Positions 45,001 through 53,104 of a DNA stretch of 64,000 nucleotides are shown one piece after another. Source of the DNA: Aureispira sp. CCB-QB1 (GTDB lineage Bacteria; Bacteroidota; Bacteroidia; Chitinophagales; Saprospiraceae). Below the pieces are notes generated by a model. The model was not told the origin of the DNA, ran no database searches, and saw nothing but the letters and a program-made list of their open reading frames with translations. Made by a program: the position numbers and the translations under genes. The DNA lies in NCBI RefSeq assembly GCF_000724545.1, contig NZ_JHBV01000027.1, positions 62,001 to 126,000 on the forward strand, in the 5' to 3' direction. Every line of letters starts with the position of its first letter. Within the stretch, counting starts at the first letter, position 1.

Positions 45001-45448
45001 AGATGAGTATGTTGTCAGTATTCAAGAACGATTGAGTTTGTATCAAGAGCTGAATAAAATAGAAAATGAAGCTGGTATTGCTAAGTTTAAAGCTATGTTG
45101 GAAGATCGGTTTGGGCAAATACCAAAAGCTGTCAACAATCTCTTTGAAGCTATTCGCATTCGTTGGAAAGCTAAGGGGCTAGGATTTGAACGAATTATGC
45201 TTAAAAATCGCAAGCTACGTTGCTATTTTTTGAGTGATCAACAGTCAAGCTTCTTTGATAGCGATTTCTTTGGAACTTTACTAGCTTACATTCAAAAAAA
45301 GAGCGATCATCGCTTCTTTTTGAAACAATCCACGCGTTATTTAATGTTGGTTTGTGAGAATGTCAAAAATTTTCAAGAAACCTACCAAATTTTGGAGCGT
45401 TTGGAGAAAGAGGTACTAGAGGTGGTTGAATTGAAGAAGGTGGAGTGA
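42050..45448 (+). CDS. mfd: Transcription-repair coupling factor
   Basis: This 1132-residue protein has the expected Mfd length and order. It has an N-terminal UvrB-homology region, then the CarD-like RNA polymerase-interacting domain (~440-510; PGDYVTHIDHGVGRYGGL). The translocase follows, with Walker A GDVGFGKTEIAV (~590), DEEQKFG (~693) and the TRG/motif VI region RGRVGRSNKKAYCYLL (~864). The C-terminal D7/TRCF domain is at ~985-1080 (IPDEYVVSIQERLSLYQELN). It removes stalled RNA polymerase at lesions and recruits UvrA. It is monocistronic. Confidence 0.98.
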   Translation: MNLEQLFKQYTTDSRSTQIATALNQTKRPTLQLKGLVGAQPAFVISAINQMSQKPFLVIASDKEEAAYWQNDITSLLPKKREALFFPDSYRRPMGFDKLDRTNVLQRTETVSKLVEHPNAPAVVVTYPEALFEKVVAPSNLKDAAIEIKVGTELDVPFLVEILVEYGFSRVDFVYEPGQFSVRGGIIDIYSYGNEHPYRVELFDVEVESIRTFDPTSQLSTRKIAFVTIVPNVNTEFEAQQKVSLLEVLPSETAVWVANGQMLLDKLQICFEKSSEFNLTEDEVVTKSREEEALLLKGAAFLYPREVVGALQQYSVLELSNETLLEPTTVINYKTAPQPSFNKNFKVLIQNLTENTEKGITNYIFAENSKQIERFYSIFEDMEVQINWHAVPNAIHQGFVDHHLKVAAYTDHQIFERYHRSRLRQGFDKNTALKIKALSELKPGDYVTHIDHGVGRYGGLEKIELQGKEQEAVKLVYKDNDILYVGIQSLHKISKFTGKEGTSPSIHKLGSNAWANTKRKTKKKIKELAFDLIKLYAKRKSTQGIEFPADSYLQNELEASFIYEDTPDQAKATQEVKEDMMKPYPMDRLICGDVGFGKTEIAVRAAFKAVVAGKQVAVLVPTTILALQHAQTFRERLRKFDVKVEYINRFRTSKEKTAIYKALEAGDIDLLIGTHAILNKKVKFKDLGLLIVDEEQKFGVGAKEKLRNMRVNVDTLTLTATPIPRTLQFSLMAARDLSVINTPPPNRQPIETEVRVFSGDMIKEAIENEVNRGGQVFFVHNRVQSLADMASMIKQLCPNTDIAMAHGKMDATALEQTLMDFIKGYYEVLVCTNIIETGLDISNANTIIINNAHHFGLSDLHQLRGRVGRSNKKAYCYLLAPPLSTLTSDARKRLQVVEQFSELGSGFNIAMRDLDIRGAGNMLGGEQSGFVMNMGYETYQKILNEAIQELKQTDYKDLFKEELEQKREFVQDVNIESDLDLMIPDEYVVSIQERLSLYQELNKIENEAGIAKFKAMLEDRFGQIPKAVNNLFEAIRIRWKAKGLGFERIMLKNRKLRCYFLSDQQSSFFDSDFFGTLLAYIQKKSDHRFFLKQSTRYLMLVCENVKNFQETYQILERLEKEVLEVVELKKVE

Positions 45449-45648
45449 TCTCCTTTATCTTTTGTAATCAAGTAGATAGTGTAGTAGAAAAATTTCGACT
45501 TTGTCTTGTTGTGTACAATTAGTTGATTAGTAATGTGCTATGTTTGTTTAGAGAAAGCTATTGTTATCTTTTTCGAATTGGCAGGTAAGGTAATTATATG
45601 GATGGATAAAATTTTTCAAAAGTCAACTAATTTATTATATTTGTTAGT

Positions 45649-46359
45649 ATGAAAGAAGAAGAATTATTAGAGATTGTCAAAGAATATTTTAAAGAGAGTA
45701 TATTTGATACACATAGAACAAATGTAGAAAAAGTACATTGTAAATTAAAGTCGTATAGAATCAATCCAATTGTAGTTAAATACTTATCAAAGGTATTAGA
45801 AAATGATTTTACACCTATTGGAATAGCAAAAGCATTATTCTATCCAAGAGTACTTGGTACATCTATCAATACATCTTTTGGAACAAGAATTCAAAATATG
45901 TTTGTAGCTATTGGACTTGCCAAAGGTTCTCTCATCAAAGGAATGGATATTGAGTTTATAGATAAAGTTGAGAATCGAAAAAAATGGTGCCAACTGAAGT
46001 CTGGTCCCAACACCATAAATTCTGAAGATGTTAAACCTTTGATCAATAAATTTACAAAGGTGGCTAATCTTGCCCGCACAAATTCTATACAACTAAATAA
46101 TAGTGATTTAATTTTAGGAGTATTATATGGTGAGGAAAAACAGCTTAGCCAGCATTACAAAAATATTGATAAGACATATCCTGTAATCGTTGGAAGAGAC
46201 CTTTGGCACCGAATCACTGGTTTTCCTAATTTCTATCCTAAATTAGTTTCGGAACTAGACACACTTATATTGAATCTTGAGACAAAAGATTTTTTTAAAG
46301 AAGGCTATCTAGCACTTTCCAAAGAAATAGAATCTTCAAATTTATTTGATTTATCGTAA
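45649..46359 (+). CDS. Type II restriction endonuclease (EcoO109I-like, PD-(D/E)xK variant)
   Basis: This 236-residue protein has a core MDIEFIDKVENRKKWCQLKSGPNTIN giving Asp100, Gln115 and Lys117 (a D...QxK variant of PD-(D/E)xK), followed by a helical C-terminal half. The LKSGPNTIN string and layout recall the EcoO109I/PmeII group, so the site may be RGGNCCY-like; this is inference. It is convergent with a C5 methyltransferase, and the last 55 bp are antisense to the end of that gene. The pair forms a restriction-modification module between mfd and tRNA-Phe. Confidence 0.75.
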   Translation: MKEEELLEIVKEYFKESIFDTHRTNVEKVHCKLKSYRINPIVVKYLSKVLENDFTPIGIAKALFYPRVLGTSINTSFGTRIQNMFVAIGLAKGSLIKGMDIEFIDKVENRKKWCQLKSGPNTINSEDVKPLINKFTKVANLARTNSIQLNNSDLILGVLYGEEKQLSQHYKNIDKTYPVIVGRDLWHRITGFPNFYPKLVSELDTLILNLETKDFFKEGYLALSKEIESSNLFDLS

Positions 46360-47570
46360 TATTGATTCAAAAAATTTATCAAAGAATAACCAATTTCTTG
46401 ACCTAAATTACAAGGAACTGCATTTCCTATTTGTTTATACTGCTGAGAAACAGACCCTATAAATTTCCAAGTATCAGGAAACGTTTGAATCCTTGCATAC
46501 TCTCGAATGGTAAATGGTCTTGTAAAATCGGGATGACATCTTTCCGTTTGTTTTTGGGCAGGGCTGCAAGTAAGTGTCAAGCATGGTTCATCCCAGCCTA
46601 TTCTTCTAGCCATTCCTGTTTTCCCTCCTCCTAGATAGAAGCTTTTTCCCATATAACTTTTTTGAAGTTCTATAGGGAGATCACGCCAATAACCTTTTGG
46701 AGGAACTAGTTTTAATACTTCTTCTTTGTGTTTCGGATATTTTGTGCCTTCAGATATAGGGACATCAGTATTATAAAGTGCTCCTTTTTTTAAAGCATCA
46801 GCCAAGGTGTATATTTTGCTATTTGGTTTTGGGTATGAATATTGAATATTTATATCCTTTCTTACGCCTACTAAAATGACCCGTTCCCTTTTTTGAGGCA
46901 CACGATAGTGAATAGCTTTTAGAACTTTAACAGGAACAACATTGTATCCAATTTCATCCAAAATAGATACCATTCCTGCTAGTGTTTTTCCTTTCTCATG
47001 AGAGAGCAACCCTCTAACATTTTCTCCCACACATATCAAGGGGTTAACTTCTTTAACAACTCTTGCAAATTCATAGAACAATGTTCCTCGTGCGTCTTTG
47101 AGACCCAACTTTTTCCCAGCATAACTAAAGGCCTGGCAAGGAAAGCCTCCTGTTACAATATCAACCTTATCTCTATACTCTTTAAAGGAAAAGGATTTTA
47201 TATCCCCTTCTAATACATCCCATAAAGGTCTATTATGTCTCAGTGTTTGGCAGGCCCATTTATCTATCTCATTTAATGCGACACATTTAATGCCTGCATT
47301 TTCTAAGCCAATAGCTAATCCTCCTGCCCCTGCAAATAGTTCAAGAACAGTATAATCATGATTGGGGACAATGTAATTACTAATATTATCTTCTAAATTG
47401 TTCATTAAAAAATTATTAAACAAAGACAGTTGTTGTTTTTTGTAAAGTCTATAATTATTAAGAGGATCTCTTATGGCAGGAAGCTTCCCATTTCTATCCC
47501 CCCGCCTTAGGGTCTCTTTGCTTTTACCAAGAATGTTAGATGCCTCTGATAAGGTATAGTATTTTTTCAT
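46305..47570 (-). CDS. DNA (cytosine-5) methyltransferase with N-terminal MerR-like HTH
   Basis: This 421-residue protein has a helix-turn-helix at residues ~4-45 (YTLSEASNILGKSKETLRR) resembling MerR/excisionase domains. The methyltransferase follows, with motif I LELFAGAGGLAIG, motif IV GGFPCQAFS (catalytic Cys145), motif VI GENVRGLL (Glu183), motif VIII QKRERVILVG and motif X QIGNAVPCNLG. The fused HTH suggests autoregulation or control of the endonuclease gene. The C-terminal extension beyond motif X (~390-421) is encoded in the overlap with the endonuclease gene. Confidence 0.93.
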   Translation of the reverse strand: MKKYYTLSEASNILGKSKETLRRGDRNGKLPAIRDPLNNYRLYKKQQLSLFNNFLMNNLEDNISNYIVPNHDYTVLELFAGAGGLAIGLENAGIKCVALNEIDKWACQTLRHNRPLWDVLEGDIKSFSFKEYRDKVDIVTGGFPCQAFSYAGKKLGLKDARGTLFYEFARVVKEVNPLICVGENVRGLLSHEKGKTLAGMVSILDEIGYNVVPVKVLKAIHYRVPQKRERVILVGVRKDINIQYSYPKPNSKIYTLADALKKGALYNTDVPISEGTKYPKHKEEVLKLVPPKGYWRDLPIELQKSYMGKSFYLGGGKTGMARRIGWDEPCLTLTCSPAQKQTERCHPDFTRPFTIREYARIQTFPDTWKFIGSVSQQYKQIGNAVPCNLGQEIGYSLINFLNQYYDKSNKFEDSISLESAR

Positions 47571-48049
47571 GTTTCTGGGGGAATCATTCTAAAAACCTTA
47601 CACAATGGTTATAAAGTTAAAGCAAAATTAGTCTTATTACAAGTTTTTGGTCTGCAAATAAACTATTTTGTTTCAAATAAAGGGGCTCAGTCAAGTCAAT
47701 ATTAGTAATTTCTATCTTGTATTAGTAGTTTGTTCATTACCTTCGGTGCTACTACGTGGTAGTTCGCTACGTTCATGAGGGCGCAAGCTTAGATTTTTAC
47801 TAAAAAGATAAAAAGTCTCATTTATATTATTTTGATAATCATGGCTTTAGTGTGAAATGTAATGAATTTACAACTTATTGATTAGCAAGCTAATAAAGTT
47901 TAGCTTCGCTGCTACTGCGTGGTTTCAACGAACTATTGTTGTATAAAACCTTGTATTAAGCCTGATAGACAAGTATATGCATATGATGTAATTGTGTTAT
48001 ATGAATGTGAGGTTATAAATGAATGACGAATTGCTTAAAAAAAGCATAA
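47571..48049. other. Intergenic region with repeat copy B
   Basis: This is the upstream region of the methyltransferase gene. It contains the complete repeat copy B (47725-47937). I see no ORF in it. Confidence 0.5.
47725..47937 (+). repeat. Dispersed palindromic repeat, copy B
   Basis: The left part includes TAGTTCGCTACGTTCATGAG, then GGCGCAAGCTTAG and a TACTAAAAAGATAAAAAG stretch. The right part TTAGCTTCGCTGCTACTGCG plus TGGTTTCAACGAACTATTG is essentially identical to copy A. The inner inverted repeat (TTTTGATAATCA against TGATTAGCAAGCTAATA) has decayed. The far-left end carries an extra CTACTACGTGG. Confidence 0.75.
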
Positions 48050-48083
48050 AAAAAAGCATCCTGAACGAATTCAAGATGCTTTG
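48050..48083 (-). terminator. Intrinsic terminator of tRNA-Phe
   Basis: The stem AGCATC/GATGCT, extended by A/T pairs, is followed on the minus strand by TTTTTTTATGC directly after the tRNA. Confidence 0.75.
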
Positions 48084-48156
48084 TGGCCTCTGGCAGACTC
48101 GAACTGCCGACACACGGATTTTCAGTCCGATGCTCTACCAACTGAGCTAAGAAGCC
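48084..48156 (-). tRNA. tRNA-Phe (GAA)
   Basis: A 73-nt cloverleaf: acceptor GGCTTCT/AGAGGCC with discriminator A, D-arm GCTC/GAGC, anticodon loop CTGAAAA and T-arm GGCAG-TTCGAGT-CTGCC. No CCA is encoded. Confidence 0.95.
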
Positions 48157-48180
48157 AATACCTTTCCTTTGAAAGCGACA

Positions 48181-48213
48181 CAAATATACGACATATCCTT
48201 TCAGTTTTCCAAA
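48181..48213 (-). promoter_or_regulatory. Probable promoter of tRNA-Phe
   Basis: On the minus strand TTTG (48210-48213), 21 nt, then TATATTTG (48181-48188). The -7 box is exact and the spacing is two longer than the usual 19. It lies 25 bp from the tRNA 5' end. Confidence 0.6.
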
Positions 48214-48235
48214 TTTTTTCTCAAAAAAAAGGAAA

Positions 48236-49051
48236 TTATTTTTTCTTCAAAGCAATAATGTTTATTTTATTAGGGTATTTTATATATAAATGCTCTTGTG
48301 CAATACAGAGTTGCTCTAGTTTTTCGCTCAATATTGGTAATTTAATTTCTTTTGTTAAAAAAGATAAAAGATGATACGTTTTAAACTTTTTATGCTCAAC
48401 ATAGAAAATTTGCCCTTCGTAAACTTGAAAATAATCCAAATCAAGAATTTCAATTGTCTTGATATAGTTGCCAAAAATATCAAATACTAAGATGCCTATA
48501 TTCGGAGAGTTGAGATATACCCTAGCATTTGCTTCGATTAATCGGTTGGGATCTATCCCTTCTGTTAACAGTAAACTCAAATCAGGGCTTTCGGCAATCA
48601 CTTGATTTTGGCTGTCTACTTTTTTTAGGGTATAGGTATTGTTATCGAATATCCAGATATTGTTGTCAGAAGCAGTTCCTAACGCACGAACTTCTGGAAT
48701 ATCCAAATCAGATAAATCATGCCTTTGGATTTCGCTAAGGGTGCGATCTAAAAAAATGACGGTTGCATAATCATTGTAGTAGACCAAAATACGAAACGGG
48801 TTGCTAACATCAATATAAGAAATTTCACCAAGGCTATTTTCATTAAATTGGTACAGCAATTCTCCTTCTGGACTATACTTGAGTAAGGTATGGGCATTTT
48901 CAACCAAATACAATTGTTTCATTTTGTCAACTTCCATCCAGCGACTAGTTTTCGGAATACTCTTCAGTTCTTTGAAGGTATAATCCTGAGCATAGCCAAT
49001 GGTTGAGTAACTAAAACATAGCAAAAAAAGTAGTATCGGCATGATGTACAT
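48236..49051 (-). CDS. Exported beta-propeller-like protein
   Basis: This 271-residue protein has a signal peptide (residues ~1-21, ending GYAQ). The mature part has repeated strand units with the feel of an NHL/six-bladed propeller: KYSPEGELLYQF, NNIWIFDNNTYTLKKVDSQ, GILVFDIFGNYIKTIE. Many Bacteroidota carry similar periplasmic propellers next to envelope genes. It starts 17 bp after the lpxH stop on the same strand, so it is likely co-transcribed. The function is unknown. Translation may start at ATG 49051 or 49042. Confidence 0.75.
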   Translation of the reverse strand: MYIMPILLFLLCFSYSTIGYAQDYTFKELKSIPKTSRWMEVDKMKQLYLVENAHTLLKYSPEGELLYQFNENSLGEISYIDVSNPFRILVYYNDYATVIFLDRTLSEIQRHDLSDLDIPEVRALGTASDNNIWIFDNNTYTLKKVDSQNQVIAESPDLSLLLTEGIDPNRLIEANARVYLNSPNIGILVFDIFGNYIKTIEILDLDYFQVYEGQIFYVEHKKFKTYHLLSFLTKEIKLPILSEKLEQLCIAQEHLYIKYPNKINIIALKKK

Positions 49052-49068
49052 ATTTAACGTTATAGGAA

Positions 49069-49842
49069 TTAACGAATGGTGGTTATCTTAAAAGAAGGAT
49101 TCTCAAATGCTTTTAAATGCAGTTCTTGCCCATCAAATTCTGCATAGGTACATTGGTTGAACCATTCTCCTAAATTGATATAACGACTGTGCTGGTTGTC
49201 TAGTAAAATATCTAAGGGCAAATGTCGATGTCCAAAAATAAAGTAATCTATAAAGGGCAATTGTTTGATTTTATAATTAGCATATAGCAACAACCATTCC
49301 TTATCTTTTCCTAAAAAATACTCAGGCTCTATTTGTGCGGTACGACTAGCTGAAGACGAACGGTTGGCAATGCGCATGCCTATGTCAGGGTGCAGCCATC
49401 CAAAAAGCCATTGGCAGAATCGATTGGTAAAGATTTTTTTTAGTCGTTTGTAGCCATAATCTTCTGGACCTAAACCATCGCCGTGCCCTATGAAAAAATA
49501 CTTGCCACCTAACTCCAACTGAATGGGGTGGTGGTGTACGGTTACTCCTAACTCATTGGGAAAGTAGTCAAACATCCAAATATCGTGATTGCCAACAAAA
49601 AAGTGAATATCAATGCCCCGATCACTTAACTCAGCTATTTTTCCCAGTAGGCGAATGGCTCCTTTAGGAACAACTGTTTTATATTCAAACCAAAAATCAA
49701 AGATGTCTCCAACTAAAAAAATTGCTTTTGCATCATGCTCAATCCTATTTAGCCAACGTAAAATTTTTTGTTCTCGAAGTCTGCTTGCTTCGGGGGTTGG
49801 TACCCCAATGTGAAAATCGGACGCAAAATAAATTTTTTTCAT
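49069..49842 (-). CDS. lpxH: UDP-2,3-diacylglucosamine diphosphatase
   Basis: This 257-residue calcineurin-type metallophosphoesterase carries all five metal motifs: SDFHIGVP, GDIFDFWFEY, GNHDIW, GHGDGLGP and FGHRHLP. The Asp-Phe-His opening and the FDFWFEY segment are typical of LpxH. It hydrolyses UDP-2,3-diacylglucosamine to lipid X on the cytoplasmic face of the inner membrane, the fourth step of lipid A synthesis. It is the first gene of a probable pair with the propeller protein. Confidence 0.88.
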   Translation of the reverse strand: MKKIYFASDFHIGVPTPEASRLREQKILRWLNRIEHDAKAIFLVGDIFDFWFEYKTVVPKGAIRLLGKIAELSDRGIDIHFFVGNHDIWMFDYFPNELGVTVHHHPIQLELGGKYFFIGHGDGLGPEDYGYKRLKKIFTNRFCQWLFGWLHPDIGMRIANRSSSASRTAQIEPEYFLGKDKEWLLLYANYKIKQLPFIDYFIFGHRHLPLDILLDNQHSRYINLGEWFNQCTYAEFDGQELHLKAFENPSFKITTIR

Positions 49843-50299
49843 AGTAGCTTCAAAGGCAAACTTTTTGGATGAAATAATGTTAGTTAGTATATGGAAAATG
49901 TATTACGTTTGCAATGTTTTGAGAAAGGTTTGATTCAATATTATTATTTAACAAGATAAAAATTGTAAAAATAATACTTTAGCGGTAATAAAAAGCCAAT
50001 AATTGTCGTTAAGGAACAAATATCAAAAACAAACGTTAATGTTTCTTAAAAAAAAGAATTTATATCTAATGAGGATAGCAATTAGCTTCACTACTTAGTT
50101 CAATAAAATAAAAAATTGCTATCAGATGTATTTGCAAAATTACACGCAACTATCACAATCAAAATCAATAATTATAGATGCTTATAGGGAAGAGTATCTA
50201 ATATTTTCTTAATAAAAAATTAGTATACAGAATCGCTTAAACAATAGTCAATTAGGTATTTTACTATAGTTTTTAATAGGAATTGTATATATTTGCGCT
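49843..50299. other. Intergenic region between divergent genes
   Basis: A 457-bp, very AT-rich spacer between lpxH and the divergent membrane protein gene. I see no ORF, RNA gene or repeat copy. Both promoters must lie here. Confidence 0.45.
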
Positions 50300-51268
50300 A
50301 TGAAACTTAATAACCTTATTAAGTCGCAGAATATTAGTCTTTTATGGCTGTTTCTTGTGACAATGTTGACATTAGGAGTGGTTGTTCCATTGGATACAAC
50401 TGCCAACTATTTTTTGTCTAGTCATGCTATAACAATTATGTTGTTGTTTCTAGGGACTGGATTTGTTGGGTTTGTACTTCGAAATAACACCATTATTTTT
50501 CCTAGTTTTTTGGCTTGTATTGTCCTTTGTACTTTTATAAAGGAATCGCTAACGCAAGAATTTACCTATTCGACCCCTACAGACGATATAGAGGTTCGGG
50601 TAGCACATCTAGTTTTAGATGACAAAGAAAGTATTACAGCTTTTGCACAGTCATTTTCGGGATTAGAGGCTGATTTTTTGTCCATACAAACGCCAATAGA
50701 ACCTACATTAGAACTTCGATTAACACAGGAGTTGGGCAAGAAAATGCCTTACTGGAACAAAACAATTTGCAATAATAATACAGCCATGTTTATCTTTTCT
50801 AGTTATGAATTAAAAGATTTGGACACGGTTTATTATAATGGCAACCAAGCAGTGAGCTTAGTTGGATCAATGTTTATTGATAGTACACACGATCAAATTT
50901 CTTTTTTGAGTACGAGAGTTCCTGTAGACCGAGGTTTGCGCCAAGAAACAGAGAAACATCTTGAACGATTGAGTCAGTACATTAACAATAACTTCCAAGA
51001 TAAACCGCTTTTGACGCTAAGTGGTACTAAATTGGCTTCTTGGACACCAGAATTGCAAGAGTTTAGAACAGCGCACCGTCTAAATGATAGTGAAATGGAT
51101 CTGGAACTAAGAACTAGAGACGAACATATTTTCTATTCCAAAGATCTCGTTTGCACAGGGTTTTCAAATATTTTGGATGGAAACGGTGTTTTGGCAACTT
51201 ATCAATTTAGAACGCCGAAAAAAACAGCATACAATTATAAAAATGATACAAAAGGGGCGGCACTGTAA
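50300..51268 (+). CDS. Membrane protein with degenerate EEP-like domain
   Basis: This 322-residue protein has three N-terminal helices (~12-34, ~40-58, ~62-82). A domain (~98-315) then follows the endonuclease/exonuclease/phosphatase outline: VRVAHLVLDD in place of the usual xxYNV, ADFLSIQTP in place of QE, and no SDH or GDxN motif. The topology (helices then EEP) is the same as the intact EEP protein at 7094-8182. I therefore read it as a catalytically dead relative. The fold assignment is moderate. A strong terminator follows. Confidence 0.6.
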   Translation: MKLNNLIKSQNISLLWLFLVTMLTLGVVVPLDTTANYFLSSHAITIMLLFLGTGFVGFVLRNNTIIFPSFLACIVLCTFIKESLTQEFTYSTPTDDIEVRVAHLVLDDKESITAFAQSFSGLEADFLSIQTPIEPTLELRLTQELGKKMPYWNKTICNNNTAMFIFSSYELKDLDTVYYNGNQAVSLVGSMFIDSTHDQISFLSTRVPVDRGLRQETEKHLERLSQYINNNFQDKPLLTLSGTKLASWTPELQEFRTAHRLNDSEMDLELRTRDEHIFYSKDLVCTGFSNILDGNGVLATYQFRTPKKTAYNYKNDTKGAAL

Positions 51269-51290
51269 AGAACAGCATGTCCTCTTTGGA

Positions 51291-51326
51291 AAGCCTGTTA
51301 GATATCTGGTCTAACAGGCTTTTTAT
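51291..51326 (+). terminator. Intrinsic terminator
   Basis: The perfect stem AAGCCTGTTAGA/TCTAACAGGCTT with a 7-nt loop is followed by TTTATTTAT, 22 bp after the degenerate EEP gene. Confidence 0.9.
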
Positions 51327-51505
51327 TTATAATTGGCGGCATTAGCTATCAAAAAAAGCCGTATTATTGCAGGATAAATGATGTATTGAACTTTGGGGCT
51401 TTGGGTATTTTTAATCATGAAAAAGTGATATTGATTGATAATCAATTGAATAGGATGTAAGGTTGAAGGAGTCAAAATGTCGTAGAGTTTTAAAATAATA
51501 GAAAT

Positions 51506-52003
51506 ATGAAAAATATGCAGGTGGTCTCTTCTTCATGGACCTTAACCTTAAAGTTACTTTTGCCCACCTTTTGGTTTTGCTTTTTTGGTGGTTTAACCTT
51601 GGCTTTACTTTTTTATCCACTAGAAAATTTAAAGGAACCTTTTACTCCTACAACAGCTCGTTTGATGATGGTTTCCTTTGTTTTGTCAACCGCTGGAATT
51701 TACTACCTTGTGTTTTTGCCAATAAAATGGGTGGCAATGGATGCGGAACATCTTTATGTTTCTAACTTTATGAAATCGTATCAGTATACCTATGATAGTA
51801 TTGCTAGAGTAGAAGAAAATCGCTTGTTGTTTTGGAATAAAGTTACCATTCATTTTCACCAACCGACTCAATTTGGAAAGACAATTGTTTTCTTTGGAAG
51901 CTACTATTGGTATTATTTTTTGAAAAAGCATCCAGAAGTTTTGCAACAATTGTTGCCCCAAGAAATACTTGAAAATTTAGAAAAAAATAAATCACAGGAT
52001 TAA
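51506..52003 (+). CDS. Two-helix membrane protein, possibly bacterial PH-like
   Basis: This 165-residue protein has two membrane helices (~15-37 and ~52-72). A ~75-residue cytoplasmic domain of alternating strands follows (WVAMDAEHLYVSN, YTYDSIARVEENR, KVTIHFHQPTQFG) and ends in a helix (HPEVLQQLLPQEI), which resembles the bacterial PH domain plan. The assignment is tentative. It ends 11 bp before dapD, so the two are probably co-transcribed, though a functional link is not obvious. Confidence 0.65.
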   Translation: MKNMQVVSSSWTLTLKLLLPTFWFCFFGGLTLALLFYPLENLKEPFTPTTARLMMVSFVLSTAGIYYLVFLPIKWVAMDAEHLYVSNFMKSYQYTYDSIARVEENRLLFWNKVTIHFHQPTQFGKTIVFFGSYYWYYFLKKHPEVLQQLLPQEILENLEKNKSQD

Positions 52004-52014
52004 ATTATCACACA

Positions 52015-52830
52015 ATGAGTACATTAAGAGAATCAATAGAAGCCGCTTGGTTAGATCGAGGACTGTTGAAAGAGGCAGCAACACAAGCAAATATTCGTGA
52101 AGTATTAAATTTGTTAGACAAAGGGGAGCTTCGTGTCGCAGAACCGACAGAGGATGGATGGAAAGTCAATGAGTGGGTTAAAAAGGCTGTTGTTATGTAT
52201 TTTCCTATTCAAAAAATGGAAACTATAGAGGTGCCACCTTTTGAGTTTCATGACAAAATTCCATTAAAGAAGAATTATGCAGAATTAGGGGTTAGAGTAG
52301 TGCCTCATGCGATAGCAAGACATGGCGCATTTGTAGCACCAGGTGTGATTATGATGCCAAGTTATGTGAATATTGGTGCATATGTAGATTCTGGAACAAT
52401 GGTAGATACTTGGGCGACAGTTGGTTCTTGTGCTCAAATAGGCAAGAATGTGCACCTGAGTGGTGGTGTTGGAATTGGTGGCGTTTTAGAGCCTTTGCAA
52501 GCCGCACCTGTCATTGTTGAAGATAATTGTTTTATAGGATCACGATGTATTGTTGTAGAGGGTGTTCATATTGAAAAAGAGGCGGTTTTGGGAGCCAATG
52601 TCACGATTACTCAATCTACTAAAATTATTGATGTATCGGGAAGTGAACCTATTATATACAAAGGGCGTGTGCCTGCTCGTTCTGTTGTAATTCCTGGTAG
52701 TTACACTAAAAAATTCCCAGCAGGTGATTATCAAGTCTCTTGTGCTTTAATCATCGGACAAAGAAAAGAAAGTACCAATAAGAAAACTTCTCTAAATGAT
52801 GCTTTAAGGGATTTTGACGTAGCTGTGTAG
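52015..52830 (+). CDS. dapD: 2,3,4,5-tetrahydropyridine-2,6-dicarboxylate N-succinyltransferase
   Basis: This 271-residue protein has the usual DapD length. The N-terminal helical domain is residues ~1-100. The left-handed parallel beta-helix of hexapeptide repeats covers ~105-240 (APGVIMMPSYVNIGAYV, GTMVDTWATVGSCAQIG, HLSGGVGIGGVLEP, EDNCFIGSRCIVVEGV). The C-terminal RVPARSVVIPGSYTKKF is characteristic. It transfers succinyl from succinyl-CoA in the succinylase branch of lysine and diaminopimelate synthesis. Confidence 0.97.
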   Translation: MSTLRESIEAAWLDRGLLKEAATQANIREVLNLLDKGELRVAEPTEDGWKVNEWVKKAVVMYFPIQKMETIEVPPFEFHDKIPLKKNYAELGVRVVPHAIARHGAFVAPGVIMMPSYVNIGAYVDSGTMVDTWATVGSCAQIGKNVHLSGGVGIGGVLEPLQAAPVIVEDNCFIGSRCIVVEGVHIEKEAVLGANVTITQSTKIIDVSGSEPIIYKGRVPARSVVIPGSYTKKFPAGDYQVSCALIIGQRKESTNKKTSLNDALRDFDVAV

Positions 52831-52851
52831 TAGAGCAAATAGATAAAAATG

Positions 52852-52889
52852 AAAGCGATTTCCAAACTTGTAGAGGGGATCGCTTTTTA
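52852..52889 (+). terminator. Intrinsic terminator of dapD
   Basis: The stem AAAGCGAT/ATCGCTTT is followed by TTATTTG, 21 bp after the stop. Confidence 0.75.
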
Positions 52890-53104
52890 TTTGTCCATTC
52901 ATTAGCTGAAATGGTCTATTCAGGGGGTATTTTGTATTGCTCATTAACTCGACTTGCAAAGTTGCATCTAGCTGATTATATTAGCTGTATATTTTATCGA
53001 TTTTAGGTGCTCAAATTATGTAAATGATAATTTATTGATCATTGATAATACGAATTTTGGTTGTTGTTTAATTTAAAACCTAAGATATATTTCGTTCAGA
53101 AATT

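Noticed and set aside
45449-48156. Restriction-modification genes as a tRNA-Phe-integrated island
   Set aside because: I found no integrase and no duplicated tRNA 3' end bounding the segment.
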